A stretch of 47,606 bases of DNA from Verrucomicrobiales bacterium (GTDB lineage Bacteria > Verrucomicrobiota > Verrucomicrobiae > Limisphaerales > UBA1100): assembly GCA_002721895.1 (NCBI GenBank), contig PBLV01000002.1, forward strand, positions 4,070-51,675, read 5' to 3'. This document shows, piece after piece, positions 9,138 through 17,782 of this stretch. Within the stretch, counting starts at the first letter, position 1. Every line of letters begins with the position of its first letter. The position numbers were made by a program, and so were the translations under genes. Under the pieces are notes generated by a model. That model did not search any database. It was not told the DNA's origin and saw nothing but the letters and a program-made list of their open reading frames with translations.

Positions 9138-9917
9138 CTAGTCGCCTTTGGTGGTTTCACCCTCGGTCTTGTGGAACCACCGCCAGGCAGCGCCCAGCGG
9201 GTCGTAGTGTTTATCGACGACGCGTTCCTTGAGGGGGATGATGGCGTTGTCGGTGATGGTGATGTGCTCGGGGCAGACGTTGGTGCAGCACTTGGTGATG
9301 TTACAATAGCCGATGCCGTGGGCGTCCTTCAACTCGGTGGTGCGGTCCTCGGTGTCGAGCGGGTGCATCTCGAGCGCGGCGGCGTAAACGAGGAATCGCG
9401 GGCCGATAAACTCGTCGTGCAGGCTGTGCTCACGCAACACGTGGCAGACGTCTTGGCAGAGATAACACTCGATGCACTTGCGGAATTCTTGCACGCGGTC
9501 GACATCCTCCTGCGCCATGCGCCAGGTGCCGTCCTCGGCATCGGGCTCGCGCGGCTTGAAGGGCTTGATGCGTTTCTTCACCTCGAAATTCCACGACACA
9601 TCGGTCACGAGATCTTTCACCACGGGAAATGCCTTGATGGGCTGGATGGTCACCGGCTGACCCTCGGGCGTCTCGGCGAGCACCTCGTCCATGCGCATCA
9701 TGCACATCAACCGCGGGTGACCGTTCACCTCGGCGCTGCACGAGCCGCACTTGCCGGCTTTGCAGTTCCAGCGGCAGGCGAGGTCGTTGGCGCTCTCGGC
9801 CTGGATTTGGTGCACGCTGTCCAGCACCACCATGCCTTCGGTGACGTCCGTGGAAAAATCCTCGTACGCCCCGCCGTCCGCATCGCCGCGCCAAATCTTG
9901 AAATCGACTTTCGCCAT
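9138..9917 (-). CDS. sdhB: Succinate dehydrogenase iron-sulfur subunit SdhB
   Basis: This 259-residue electron-transfer subunit passes electrons from the flavin of SdhA to the membrane anchor. Ligands for three clusters are visible: a 2Fe-2S set (Cys48 or Cys52, Cys57, Cys60, Cys72, around AGKCGSC), a 4Fe-4S set CIECYLC..C (Cys148, 151, 154 with Cys215) and a 3Fe-4S-type set (Cys158, Cys205, Cys211 region with CCTNVCPEH). I start at the ATG at 9917 giving MAKVDFKIWRGD, because the longer open frame is the out-of-frame end of sdhA. That ATG overlaps the sdhA stop by one base (TAATG). The C-terminus lies four bases from the convergent ligase gene's stop. It completes a sdhC-sdhA-sdhB operon. 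Confidence 0.95.
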   Translation of the reverse strand: MAKVDFKIWRGDADGGAYEDFSTDVTEGMVVLDSVHQIQAESANDLACRWNCKAGKCGSCSAEVNGHPRLMCMMRMDEVLAETPEGQPVTIQPIKAFPVVKDLVTDVSWNFEVKKRIKPFKPREPDAEDGTWRMAQEDVDRVQEFRKCIECYLCQDVCHVLREHSLHDEFIGPRFLVYAAALEMHPLDTEDRTTELKDAHGIGYCNITKCCTNVCPEHITITDNAIIPLKERVVDKHYDPLGAAWRWFHKTEGETTKGD

Positions 9918-11737
9918 TACTGGTTTGCTTCGATGATTTTTTGCTGCTGCTCGTTCGTCGCCACCACCGGCACCTTCTCCACTTCCATCGACCCATCCGC
10001 CGCCTTGCGCAACAGCAGGTTGTGTTTGCCCCAATCGTCCGGATCCTTGTCCGGGAAATCATTGCGCGTCTGCGCCCCGCGACTCTCCTGCCGCATCAAC
10101 GCCGCCCGCGCTGACGCCTCGCTGACGGTCAACAAACATTTCAAGTCCAGCGCCGTGTGCCAGCCCGGATTGTACTCGCGATTCCCCGGCGCCGCGGCCT
10201 TGGGGGCTCGCTCGGCGAGGGCGGCGAGGTCGTCAATCGCCTCTTTCATCAGGCCTTCCTCGCGGATGATGCCGACTTTGTCCTGCATCATCACCTGCAG
10301 CTCGTGCTGGATTTGATACGGGCTTTCGCCGTCGCCGTCGCGTTCCAGCGGCTCCAGCGCCGCCTTCGCGCAGGCGTCCACCTCGGCGTCGTCAATCTTG
10401 CCGGTGCCATTTTCCTCCGCAAACTTCGCCGCGTATTCGCCGGCGCGTTTGCCGAAGACGAGCAGGTCGCTCAGCGAATTGCCGCCGAGCCGGTTCGCGC
10501 CGTGCAATCCCGCCGCCACTTCGCCTGCGGCAAACAGTCCCGGCACCGTGCTCATTTGCGTTTCCGCATCCACGCGCACGCCGCCCATCACGTAATGCGT
10601 CGTCGGGCCGACCTCCATCGGCTCCTTCGTGATGTCGAGATTCGCCAGCTGCTTGAACTGATGATACATACTCGGCAGCTTCTTTTTGATGTGCTCCTCG
10701 CTGTTGGCGATCTTCTCCTTGATCCACGCGATGTCGAGGAACGCGCCGCCATGCGGGCTGCCGCGTCCTTCGCGCACTTCCTTGAGAATGCACCGCGCCA
10801 CGTGATCGCGCGTGAGCAGCTCCGGCGGGCGGCGGGCTTCCTTGTCGCCCGTCACGTAGCGCCAGCCTTCCTCCGGCGAATCGGCGGTCGAGCCCTTGTA
10901 CAGCTCCGGGATGTCATCAAACATGAACCGCTTGCCTTCGCTGTTGGTCAAAATGCCGCCCTCACCACGCACGCCTTCCGTCACCAAAATGCCCCGCACA
11001 CTTGGCGGCCACACCATGCCGGTGGGATGAAACTGGATGAATTCCATATCGAGCAAGTCCGCCCCCGCGTGGTACGCCAGCGAATGCCCGTCGCCGGTGT
11101 ATTCCCAGCTGTTGCTCGTCACTTTGTACGCCCGCCCGATGCCGCCGGTCGCCAGCACAATCGCCTTCGCCTTGAACAGCCGGAACCGCCCGCGCTCGCG
11201 ATCGTAACCAAACGCGCCGACCACGCGGTCGCCATCCTTCAGCAGCTCGATCACCGTGCACTCCATGTACACCTCGATGCCCTGGTGAATGCCGTGATCC
11301 TGCAGCGTGCGAATCATCTCCAGTCCCGTGCGATCGCCCACGTGTGCCAGCCGCGGATACGCGTGCCCGCCAAAGTTGCGCTGCAAAATTCGCCCGTCCT
11401 TCGTCCGGTCAAACAACGCCCCCCACGCCTCCAGCTCGTGTACCCGCGCCGGCGCTTCCTTCGCGTGCAGCTCGGCCATCGTCGGGTTGTTCAAATACTG
11501 GCCGCCTCGCATCGTGTCCGCAAAATGCGTCTCCCACCCGTCGCGCTCGTCCACATTCGCCATCGCCGCCGCCATGCCGCCCTCGGCCATGACGGTGTGC
11601 GCCTTGCCGAGCAGGCTTTTGCAAACCAAGCCCACCGAGCAGCCCTCGAATGACGCCGATTCAATCGCCGCGCGCAAGCCCGCTCCGCCGGCGCCGATCA
11701 CCAGCACGTCATGTTCGTGTGTTTGAAAATCTCCCAT
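9917..11737 (-). CDS. sdhA: Succinate dehydrogenase flavoprotein subunit SdhA
   Basis: This 606-residue flavoprotein oxidises succinate to fumarate. The FAD-binding dinucleotide motif DVLVIGAGGAGLRAAIES is at the N-terminus, and His47 in KAHTVMAEGGMAAA is the expected site of covalent FAD attachment. Other signatures are FIQFHPTGM, TEGVRGEGGIL, THYVMGGVRVD and the catalytic/FAD loop GANRLGGNSLSDLLVFG. I start at 11737 (MGDFQTHEHD); upstream residues in the same frame belong to sdhC read out of frame. The start overlaps the sdhC stop and the stop overlaps the sdhB start, both as TAATG, implying tight translational coupling. The overall type looks like the Sdh1-like enzymes of mycobacteria rather than the four-subunit E. 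coli form. Confidence 0.95.
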   Translation of the reverse strand: MGDFQTHEHDVLVIGAGGAGLRAAIESASFEGCSVGLVCKSLLGKAHTVMAEGGMAAAMANVDERDGWETHFADTMRGGQYLNNPTMAELHAKEAPARVHELEAWGALFDRTKDGRILQRNFGGHAYPRLAHVGDRTGLEMIRTLQDHGIHQGIEVYMECTVIELLKDGDRVVGAFGYDRERGRFRLFKAKAIVLATGGIGRAYKVTSNSWEYTGDGHSLAYHAGADLLDMEFIQFHPTGMVWPPSVRGILVTEGVRGEGGILTNSEGKRFMFDDIPELYKGSTADSPEEGWRYVTGDKEARRPPELLTRDHVARCILKEVREGRGSPHGGAFLDIAWIKEKIANSEEHIKKKLPSMYHQFKQLANLDITKEPMEVGPTTHYVMGGVRVDAETQMSTVPGLFAAGEVAAGLHGANRLGGNSLSDLLVFGKRAGEYAAKFAEENGTGKIDDAEVDACAKAALEPLERDGDGESPYQIQHELQVMMQDKVGIIREEGLMKEAIDDLAALAERAPKAAAPGNREYNPGWHTALDLKCLLTVSEASARAALMRQESRGAQTRNDFPDKDPDDWGKHNLLLRKAADGSMEVEKVPVVATNEQQQKIIEANQ

Positions 11738-12606
11738 TAAAATATCCGGTAATCCACCCAGGTGCCCCGGGCGCACATCCATACATAGAGGTCGGTGAAG
11801 CCCACCCAGAACAGGCTGCACCACGCCCAGGCCATGTGGCTGGCGTTCAGGCAACCGACGCACTCGTAGCACTTGGCGCGCACGGGGGTCTTGGAGAGCT
11901 TGTTGATGCCGCCGCCGATGAGGTGCCGGAACGAGTGGCAGCCGAAGGTGTAGCCGCCGAGGAAGATCACGTTGCCCCACAACACGATGCTGCCGACGCC
12001 CAGGCCGAACTGCGTTTGCCCGCCCGGCAGCGGCTTGCCCGAGGCGTCGGTGTAAAACTGCATCCCGAGAATGGAGTCGTAAGTGAGGATGCAGATGAAG
12101 CCGGCGGCGACGTAAAAGAAATAGCGGTGGATGTTCTGGAAGATGAGCGGGAAGCGGTGCTCGCCGCGGTAGTTGTCGCGCGGCTCGCCGACCGAGCAGT
12201 TGGGCGGGTCGCCCCAGAAGGCCTTGTAATAAGCGCCGCGATAATAATAGCAGGTGAAGCGAAACCCGGCCGGTGCCCAGAGAATCAGGAATGCTGGGGA
12301 AACCCATTTTGGAATTCCCTCGGGCATTACGCCCAGCCAAGCATGGGCGGCGACCGCTTCCTTTGCGGTGGTGGTCATCCAACTCAAATCGGCATGATAG
12401 TAGAGGATGGGTGAGAAAAACGGCGACAGGTAGTTCGTCCCGCCCTCAACAGCCAGAAAATACTGGCCATGAAATGCGCGCCAAGTGGAGTAGACAATGA
12501 ACGCGGACAGGCCCAGGAACGTGAGCAGCGGCTGCAGCCACCATGCGTCGCGCCGCATGGTTTCGCCGAAGCCGTCCCGGGGAATTGAAGTGTGTCCGTT
12601 CGCCAT
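11737..12606 (-). CDS. sdhC: Succinate dehydrogenase membrane anchor, Sdh1-like SdhC
   Basis: This 289-residue integral membrane subunit has about five transmembrane helices (roughly 25-42, 101-118, 161-178, 203-221, 258-277). It is much larger than the usual ~125-residue SdhC and resembles the single anchor of mycobacterial Sdh1. Cysteines and histidines stand out: Cys119, Cys137, His160, GCHSFRH (Cys223, His224, His228) and a CxxCxxC cluster KCYECVGCLNASH (Cys246, Cys249, Cys252, His257). These could bind a membrane-side Fe-S centre instead of, or besides, haem. No other anchor gene is present. A plausible promoter lies upstream. The family call comes from context plus topology and is strong; the cofactor is inference. 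Confidence 0.88.
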   Translation of the reverse strand: MANGHTSIPRDGFGETMRRDAWWLQPLLTFLGLSAFIVYSTWRAFHGQYFLAVEGGTNYLSPFFSPILYYHADLSWMTTTAKEAVAAHAWLGVMPEGIPKWVSPAFLILWAPAGFRFTCYYYRGAYYKAFWGDPPNCSVGEPRDNYRGEHRFPLIFQNIHRYFFYVAAGFICILTYDSILGMQFYTDASGKPLPGGQTQFGLGVGSIVLWGNVIFLGGYTFGCHSFRHLIGGGINKLSKTPVRAKCYECVGCLNASHMAWAWCSLFWVGFTDLYVWMCARGTWVDYRIF

Positions 12607-12635
12607 GGTTGTCCGCCCACTGGCGGAAAGCGCCT

Positions 12636-12664
12636 TGTTTACCGAGGCAGCGGACGAGAATCAA
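12636..12664 (-). promoter_or_regulatory. Candidate sdh operon promoter
   Basis: On the minus strand TTGATT (12664-12659), a 17-bp spacer and TAAACA (12641-12636) precede sdhC. The predicted transcript would start near 12629, leaving about 23 bases of leader. The divergent lipoprotein promoter begins 25 bp away, so both share a short control region. Confidence 0.35.
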
Positions 12665-12688
12665 GGAACTTCGGCGGTTGCTTCCGGC

Positions 12689-12717
12689 TTGTCGCGGAGT
12701 CGGATGAGTGTTATAGG
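12689..12717 (+). promoter_or_regulatory. Candidate promoter, leaderless start of small lipoprotein gene
   Basis: TTGTCG at 12689-12694, a 17-bp spacer and TATAGG at 12712-12717 fit a sigma-70-type promoter. The second in-frame ATG at 12724 is six bases past the -10 box, exactly where a transcript should begin. This favours 12724 over the ATG at 12718 as the translation start. Confidence 0.45.
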
Positions 12718-12723
12718 ATGCGC

Positions 12724-12972
12724 ATGCGTTTATTCGCCAAGGGAACACTGGTGGGGGTATTGCTGTTAGCTGCGGGATGTCAGGGATTGAATCCGCTGGC
12801 GGAGAACAATTATTTCTCGCGCGCCTGCAGGGAGATGAACCCGTTCAAGCAGGGAACCGCCATTCATAGGGTCTGGGGGTTGCCCCCCAAGGCGCTGGCC
12901 CGTGCGTTGAATATTTCCGAGACGGAGCGATTGCGGGTGGAGCATTTTCAGGAAGGCATTCGCGACCGTTGA
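12724..12972 (+). CDS. Small hypothetical lipoprotein
   Basis: This 82-residue predicted lipoprotein has the leader MRLFAKGTLVGVLLLAAGC with lipobox cysteine at residue 19. The mature part is about 64 residues, contains YFSRACREMNPFKQG and ends in a charged helix (ETERLRVEHFQEGIRDR). I recognise no domain. The ATG six bases upstream (12718) is an alternative. The gene is divergent from sdhC and lies 75 bp upstream of the L,D-transpeptidase gene, so a cell-envelope role is possible. The protein is convincing because of the lipobox and a matching promoter; function is unknown. Confidence 0.65.
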   Translation: MRLFAKGTLVGVLLLAAGCQGLNPLAENNYFSRACREMNPFKQGTAIHRVWGLPPKALARALNISETERLRVEHFQEGIRDR

Positions 12973-13047
12973 GGTGTTATTCGTTTCTTATTCACAACCG
13001 CTCATTCCTGCTGGCCAAGGGCTTGGTCGCGCGTTTGAATCGCCGAC

Positions 13048-14304
13048 ATGGGGCGATCTTCCCGCAGTCAATTTCCACCGCCACCGGACAAGCCGTGGTG
13101 GCGTCATCTGTTCTGGGTGGCCCCGCTGGGTGTTGCCGTTGGGCTGGGATTGGCCTACTGGAAACCTGCTGAAGCCCCCCCGGCTCCCGGCCCGTCACGG
13201 GCCAAGGGCAGTCCGATGCCACAGAACGACTTCACCAACCGGCCGCCGGTCCAATCTACGAACAATGCAGCCGTCCCTCCTCCGCCGACGGGTCAGCAGT
13301 TGGCCCGCACAAACGATGGTCCTATTTTTCGTGAAATAGGCCGGAGCCAAACGAACCACCTGAATCCCGGCGGTACAACCGCCCGCCGGATCCAGCTGCC
13401 CGGCCAAACAAACCGGGCGGCCATTTCACAAACACCAGTTCAGGCCATCATGCCTGTGCGGACGGATTTTGATCTGCAGCTTGCCCTCGATCGCCTCGGT
13501 TTTTCACCCGGCAACATAGATGGCCTCAGCGGCCCGCAAACCCGCGCCGCGTTACGGGCTTTTCAAACCCAGCAAGGCTTGGCCGTCAACGGGCAGCTCG
13601 ACGAAAATACCCGGCAACGGTTGGCCACGCGTGGTGCCGCGTGGACCACATATGTTGTCACCACCAACGACCTCGTTTCTCTTCAACCCCTTGGCGGCAC
13701 ATGGACTGAGAAGTCGCAGCAGAATCGTCTTGGCTTTGAATCACTGCTTGAACTGGTGGCCGAGAAGCATCATTGCTCCGAGCGTTTGTTGCAGCGTGAG
13801 AACCCCAGCGTGCAGTGGGCGCAAATACCCCCCGGTTCCACCGTGAGGGTGCCCGCCGTGATAAAGCCACAATTTCAGGGCCGCGCAGCCCTGATTCGCA
13901 TTCGCTTGGCTGAACGCATTCTGCAGGTCTTGGACGACACGGGCCGAGTGCTGATGCACTGTCCCTGTAGCATTGCCGCACAGGTGGGTAATCGGCCCTT
14001 GGGTGAGCTGAAGATTTCAACCATTGCCCCCAACCCAAATTACACATTTGATCCCGCCAAGTTTCCAACCTCTCCGGAGGCCCAATCCGGGAGCGGGCGG
14101 CTCATCATCAATCCCGGCCCCAACAACCCCGTTGGCACCGTCTGGATTGGTTTGGATCGGCCGGGCTACGGCATACACGGAACCCCCAGCCCGGACAAGA
14201 TTGGGCGCACCGAATCCCTTGGTTGTTTTCGTCTGGCTAACTGGAACGCCAATCGGCTCCTCTCCATGGTTGCCATCGGCACCCGGGTTCTCGTGGAGCC
14301 CTAG
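13048..14304 (+). CDS. L,D-transpeptidase (YkuD/ErfK family) with peptidoglycan-binding domain
   Basis: This 418-residue enzyme probably forms 3-3 cross-links in peptidoglycan or attaches proteins to it. A Lys/Arg/Pro-rich N-terminus and one membrane segment (about 20-37) anchor it facing the periplasm. A Pro/Asn-rich linker follows, then a PG_binding_1 domain (about 135-192: LALDRLGFSPGNIDGLSGPQ ... TRAALRAFQTQQGLAVNG), a LysM-like stretch (about 205-270: LLQRENPSVQWAQIPPGSTV) and the YkuD domain with YGIHGTPSPDKIGRTESLGC. Catalytic Cys393 and the upstream His are present, but the usual Ser-His-Gly-Cys reads Ser-Leu-Gly-Cys. The stop codon shares the palindrome CTAG with the stop of the convergent MFS gene, so the two genes overlap by four bases. 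Confidence 0.9.
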   Translation: MGRSSRSQFPPPPDKPWWRHLFWVAPLGVAVGLGLAYWKPAEAPPAPGPSRAKGSPMPQNDFTNRPPVQSTNNAAVPPPPTGQQLARTNDGPIFREIGRSQTNHLNPGGTTARRIQLPGQTNRAAISQTPVQAIMPVRTDFDLQLALDRLGFSPGNIDGLSGPQTRAALRAFQTQQGLAVNGQLDENTRQRLATRGAAWTTYVVTTNDLVSLQPLGGTWTEKSQQNRLGFESLLELVAEKHHCSERLLQRENPSVQWAQIPPGSTVRVPAVIKPQFQGRAALIRIRLAERILQVLDDTGRVLMHCPCSIAAQVGNRPLGELKISTIAPNPNYTFDPAKFPTSPEAQSGSGRLIINPGPNNPVGTVWIGLDRPGYGIHGTPSPDKIGRTESLGCFRLANWNANRLLSMVAIGTRVLVEP

Positions 14305-15644
14305 TCCCGCAGCCAGTAGCGCAGCGGCGAATTGCGCACCAAATCCGCCACAAACTCATCCATCCGGGCCGCCTTTTCTTCCTCCAACCTTTGTACCAGG
14401 AACACGGCGCCCAATAGCACTCCAATCAAACCCGCAAAATAGATGCTGAACTGATTCCACTCCAGCCCCAGCCACTCTTTTTGCACAGGTCTCAAGATAT
14501 CAATCAGGAGCCCCCATACGATTGGAAACAGTCCCGCCGTCAAGCTACCCACAACGGAGAACAACGCGAAAAAATGGCTTCGCCCCAGTTTTGGCACCGT
14601 CGCCATGGCCAGCTTCGAGAGCGCCATTCCGAACATTGAGAACCCAAAACCCATGGCCAAGTGCAGGCCCAGCACCACGCCGAAGCCCATTTCCAAGGCG
14701 CCACCTGCCATGGCCGTCCAGCCCGCCAAGATCACGGCCCAGAGGCCAATCGCCATGTGCATCACCGGACGGCTTCCCATCCGGTCCAGCCGGGATGACA
14801 AGAACCACAGGGTCAACAGTCCGCCAACGAACTTTGAGGATGATGCAAGCATCACTTGGTTGTCCGCCATTCCTGTTCCGTCAGCTTTTAAAAATTTAAC
14901 CAAGAATGCCATCAGTCCGCCCATGGCCATTGCCCATGCGAAAGCCACCCACAACAACTTGCGGAATGGCGGGTGCCTTACAATCTCACCCCACGGCACC
15001 GCCTGTGCCACTTCCGCTTCTTCCTGTGGTGCGGGAACTTCCGGCACCTTGAAAATGAAAATCAGACTCACCAGCCCGAACCCCAGGCTCATCAGGAACA
15101 ACATTCCGAACTGTCGCCCTTCGGGTTCTGAGCCCAAATAGAAGGCCACTAACAGAAAAGCCAGCAGGCTGCCCACGTTGTTGCAGGCATTCTCGATGGT
15201 CAGATAGCGGCCCCGCACCTTCTCGGGAATCAACCCCGTGATCCAAGGGTACCATCCGCAACTGGAAATGCCCCGCACGAGGTTGAACAGGAACAACATC
15301 GCCAGCACCATCGCCAGCTTGTTTCGGTCATCAAAGGCTGCTCCGCCCAGGAACGGCACAATCGCCAGCCCTGCGATGAACAGTAGTCGCACCGTCCACC
15401 CCGTGGTGATGAAGCGCTTGTAGCCGACGCGGTTCACATGATCCGCGGCCGGCAATTGGAACACCACCATCAACGGCGTCAAACCCGCGATTACCCCCAT
15501 CACCGTTGCGCTCGCGCCCAAGCTTTCCACATAGAGAAAGATGGGGCTGTCCATCACGATCATGACCGACAGGAAGTTGAAAACAAAAAAGGTGAACAGA
15601 TGGTTCACCCCTGCCGGCCATTTTGCTGGCTCTGCCCCGCTCAA
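14301..15644 (-). CDS. Major facilitator superfamily transporter
   Basis: This is a 447-residue, 12-helix carrier. Helical segments are evident (for example LMVVFQLPAADHVNRVGYKR between helices 2 and 3, RGRYLTIENACNNVGSLLAF in helix 5), with a large cytoplasmic loop near residues 215-235 (APQEEAEVAQAVPWGEIVRH). The substrate cannot be told. I choose the TTG at 15644, which overlaps the CcsA stop as TTGA and gives MSGAEPAKWPAGVNHLFTFF; a GTG at 15608 is an alternative. There is no ATG before the first helix. It is the last gene of the lipoprotein-ResB-CcsA operon, so it may serve cytochrome maturation or simply ride along. The C-terminus overlaps the convergent L,D-transpeptidase gene. Confidence 0.82.
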   Translation of the reverse strand: MSGAEPAKWPAGVNHLFTFFVFNFLSVMIVMDSPIFLYVESLGASATVMGVIAGLTPLMVVFQLPAADHVNRVGYKRFITTGWTVRLLFIAGLAIVPFLGGAAFDDRNKLAMVLAMLFLFNLVRGISSCGWYPWITGLIPEKVRGRYLTIENACNNVGSLLAFLLVAFYLGSEPEGRQFGMLFLMSLGFGLVSLIFIFKVPEVPAPQEEAEVAQAVPWGEIVRHPPFRKLLWVAFAWAMAMGGLMAFLVKFLKADGTGMADNQVMLASSSKFVGGLLTLWFLSSRLDRMGSRPVMHMAIGLWAVILAGWTAMAGGALEMGFGVVLGLHLAMGFGFSMFGMALSKLAMATVPKLGRSHFFALFSVVGSLTAGLFPIVWGLLIDILRPVQKEWLGLEWNQFSIYFAGLIGVLLGAVFLVQRLEEEKAARMDEFVADLVRNSPLRYWLRD

Positions 15645-17782
15645 GCCGCCGAGTCCGTTTTGCCTGTCAATTGCTTGCCGCTGGCCCAGTACTGAAACGG
15701 CAGACAGCCCGCGGCCACGATGACCAGTTGGCTGATGGCAAACCACTTCAGTGCGTTAAAAGCCGCGCCCATGAATCCATAGGAATGCAGCCCGATGCCG
15801 AGCATATTGACCCCAAACCAAGACCAAGCCGTGACAATGTTGCCGACAATCGCCAGCGCCGCCAACCCGCGGTCCTTCACGAAACCGCCCCAGCGGCAGT
15901 GCAGGATGATGGCGTTCCAGATGACAATCAGCAGGGCACCATTTTCCTTGGCATCCCATCCCCAGAAACGTCCCCAAGATTGATCCGCCCAAATGCCGCC
16001 GAGGACCGTGCCCACAAAGCTAAACAAAGTGGCAAAACAAACGGTTCCGTAAACCAGTTTGCCCAAGGACTGGCCCATTTCCCGGGTCATCGACTTGGTC
16101 AGCGTGCCGCGCAGGACATACACAATGGCCAGGAAACCCGCCAGAAAAGTGGCAGCGTATCCGAGCGAAATACAGACCACATGGGTTGCCAGCCAGAAGT
16201 TGGTGTCCAGCACGGCGCGCATCATTTCCATCGTATCCTTTTCCATGGCCAACTGGTCAGCGATCAACAGTGTGCAAAAGCCAATGATGCTGGCCACAAA
16301 ACTGCCAATGCCGTTTCGGTACATGCGCTCGAGCAACCAGCCCAGAATCACGGCACCCCAGCCCACGAAGATGGCTGATGAATATAGGTTGGTGACCGGT
16401 GGGCGTCCTTCCAGCCACATTCGGAAAATGATGCCCGTCGTGTGAATCACAAAGGCGAGGCCCACCAGGTAAAATGCCGCGCTTCCGGCGCCATTTCCCT
16501 TCTTGATGCTTAGCCAGGAGAGGCACGCCAAGACCAGCGCAATCACGTAAAGACGCTTGCTTTTGCCGAAGGGCCCAAAGTGGTTGAAGTAGTGTTCCTT
16601 GTCGACCTTGGCCAGTTCAGGACCCAGATGATTTTCATGCAGCCACTCCTTGTAATCTGCCACCGCGGCATTAAAGGACTTGGCGTTATTGGAAGTGAAC
16701 GCGGCGCCCATGCGGCCGTAAAATTCCAAGGCCGGATGAAAGGTCAGGGCTCGGGTTGAATTGTCTTCCGTCTCCGCTTGCATGTTGGAGCGAACGCTGT
16801 TTAACACGCTTTCCCCCACCTTGTGCCAGTCGTCTGGATTTTTGTTTGCCTCCATGGGAGGCACGATCATGATTTTGTCGGATTTTTCCCTAGGCGAGGA
16901 ATCATCCGCCATCGCTGCGTATGGTCGCATGACGGACTCAATTCGCTTGAGTTGATCCTGATTATGTTCCTCCCCAGCGGATGCCTTGCGGGATTCTTCC
17001 GCAGCGTTGGGTACGACTTCTTTCAGCGCGTCCAGATGATCCTTCAATCCCCCTTCAATATTCGGAAAATTCGCCTGCAGGGAGATACGCATTTTCATGT
17101 AGGTATGCAACGCTTCGGCGAGCTTGTAGGTGGCATTCTCGTGGGGATCCCTCTGCATGGGATTTTTTTGGCTTATCTTGCCTGATTTTTCGCTGAGCAA
17201 ACCTAGGGCCGGCTGCAATTGCCGGAAGGAAAAAAACTGGATTCCAGACAGGTCTATGCCTTTGCGGTTCAGGTTGAGTTCGCTGGCAAGATCCGGGTGA
17301 TCCACACGGAAGATAAACCGTTGGTCCGCAATCTCCGGCTGGTAAAACAACTCCAGCAACCATTGCGTGGCTTGGAGCTTTTTTGGATGTTTGCCGAATT
17401 GATACCAGCGGCGGTAGTACAATCCCTCGGGATGTTTCTCTTTTAACTCGATCAGGTTTCCCCATTCACCATTGGGCGCGTTGCCTTCAAGGGGCACCAC
17501 TTCGCGGTGGGATATTTTGCGGAGAGTGTTGCGCGCCAAGGAGTCCATCGGCTTGGTTCGGCCACCTTTCAAAACGGGGAATTTGCCCCATTCCACATGG
17601 TCCAGCTCCACGTGCGATTTAGGGGGCATCAAGCCGCCAATCACATACAGCAGGGCCAGTGCAAAGAAGGCCCAAGGCCAATGCCGGAGCACATTGCGCT
17701 GGGGGCTGTCCTCGGGGCTCTCACGCTTTTCAGCCGGCGCGTTGTCCGGTTTCCGGGATTGTTTTTTCTTTTTTTGGCTCAT
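15641..17782 (-). CDS. ccsA: Cytochrome c biogenesis protein CcsA, long form
   Basis: This 713-residue protein is the haem-handling half of the System II cytochrome c synthase. The C-terminal third is the core: about eight helices, including RPPVTNLYSSAIFVGWGAVI and the tryptophan-rich haem motif WGRFWGWDAKENG at about 603-615, plus conserved histidines (LATHVVCISLGY and GLHSYGF). Before it lies an unusual region: a basic N-tail, one helix (about 33-51), then roughly 330 mostly hydrophilic residues predicted to be periplasmic (about 55-400). CcsA proteins are often 300-400 residues, so this is nearly double. The start overlaps the ResB stop (ATGA). Together with ResB it would ligate haem to apocytochromes in the periplasm, including the CxxCH proteins seen in this window. 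Confidence 0.92.
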   Translation of the reverse strand: MSQKKKKQSRKPDNAPAEKRESPEDSPQRNVLRHWPWAFFALALLYVIGGLMPPKSHVELDHVEWGKFPVLKGGRTKPMDSLARNTLRKISHREVVPLEGNAPNGEWGNLIELKEKHPEGLYYRRWYQFGKHPKKLQATQWLLELFYQPEIADQRFIFRVDHPDLASELNLNRKGIDLSGIQFFSFRQLQPALGLLSEKSGKISQKNPMQRDPHENATYKLAEALHTYMKMRISLQANFPNIEGGLKDHLDALKEVVPNAAEESRKASAGEEHNQDQLKRIESVMRPYAAMADDSSPREKSDKIMIVPPMEANKNPDDWHKVGESVLNSVRSNMQAETEDNSTRALTFHPALEFYGRMGAAFTSNNAKSFNAAVADYKEWLHENHLGPELAKVDKEHYFNHFGPFGKSKRLYVIALVLACLSWLSIKKGNGAGSAAFYLVGLAFVIHTTGIIFRMWLEGRPPVTNLYSSAIFVGWGAVILGWLLERMYRNGIGSFVASIIGFCTLLIADQLAMEKDTMEMMRAVLDTNFWLATHVVCISLGYAATFLAGFLAIVYVLRGTLTKSMTREMGQSLGKLVYGTVCFATLFSFVGTVLGGIWADQSWGRFWGWDAKENGALLIVIWNAIILHCRWGGFVKDRGLAALAIVGNIVTAWSWFGVNMLGIGLHSYGFMGAAFNALKWFAISQLVIVAAGCLPFQYWASGKQLTGKTDSAA

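Noticed and set aside
10157..11653. Long plus-strand open frame of 498 codons opposite sdhA
   Set aside because: It is a high-GC antisense shadow of sdhA; its Arg/His/Ala-rich translation has no motif, while the opposite strand encodes a complete SdhA.
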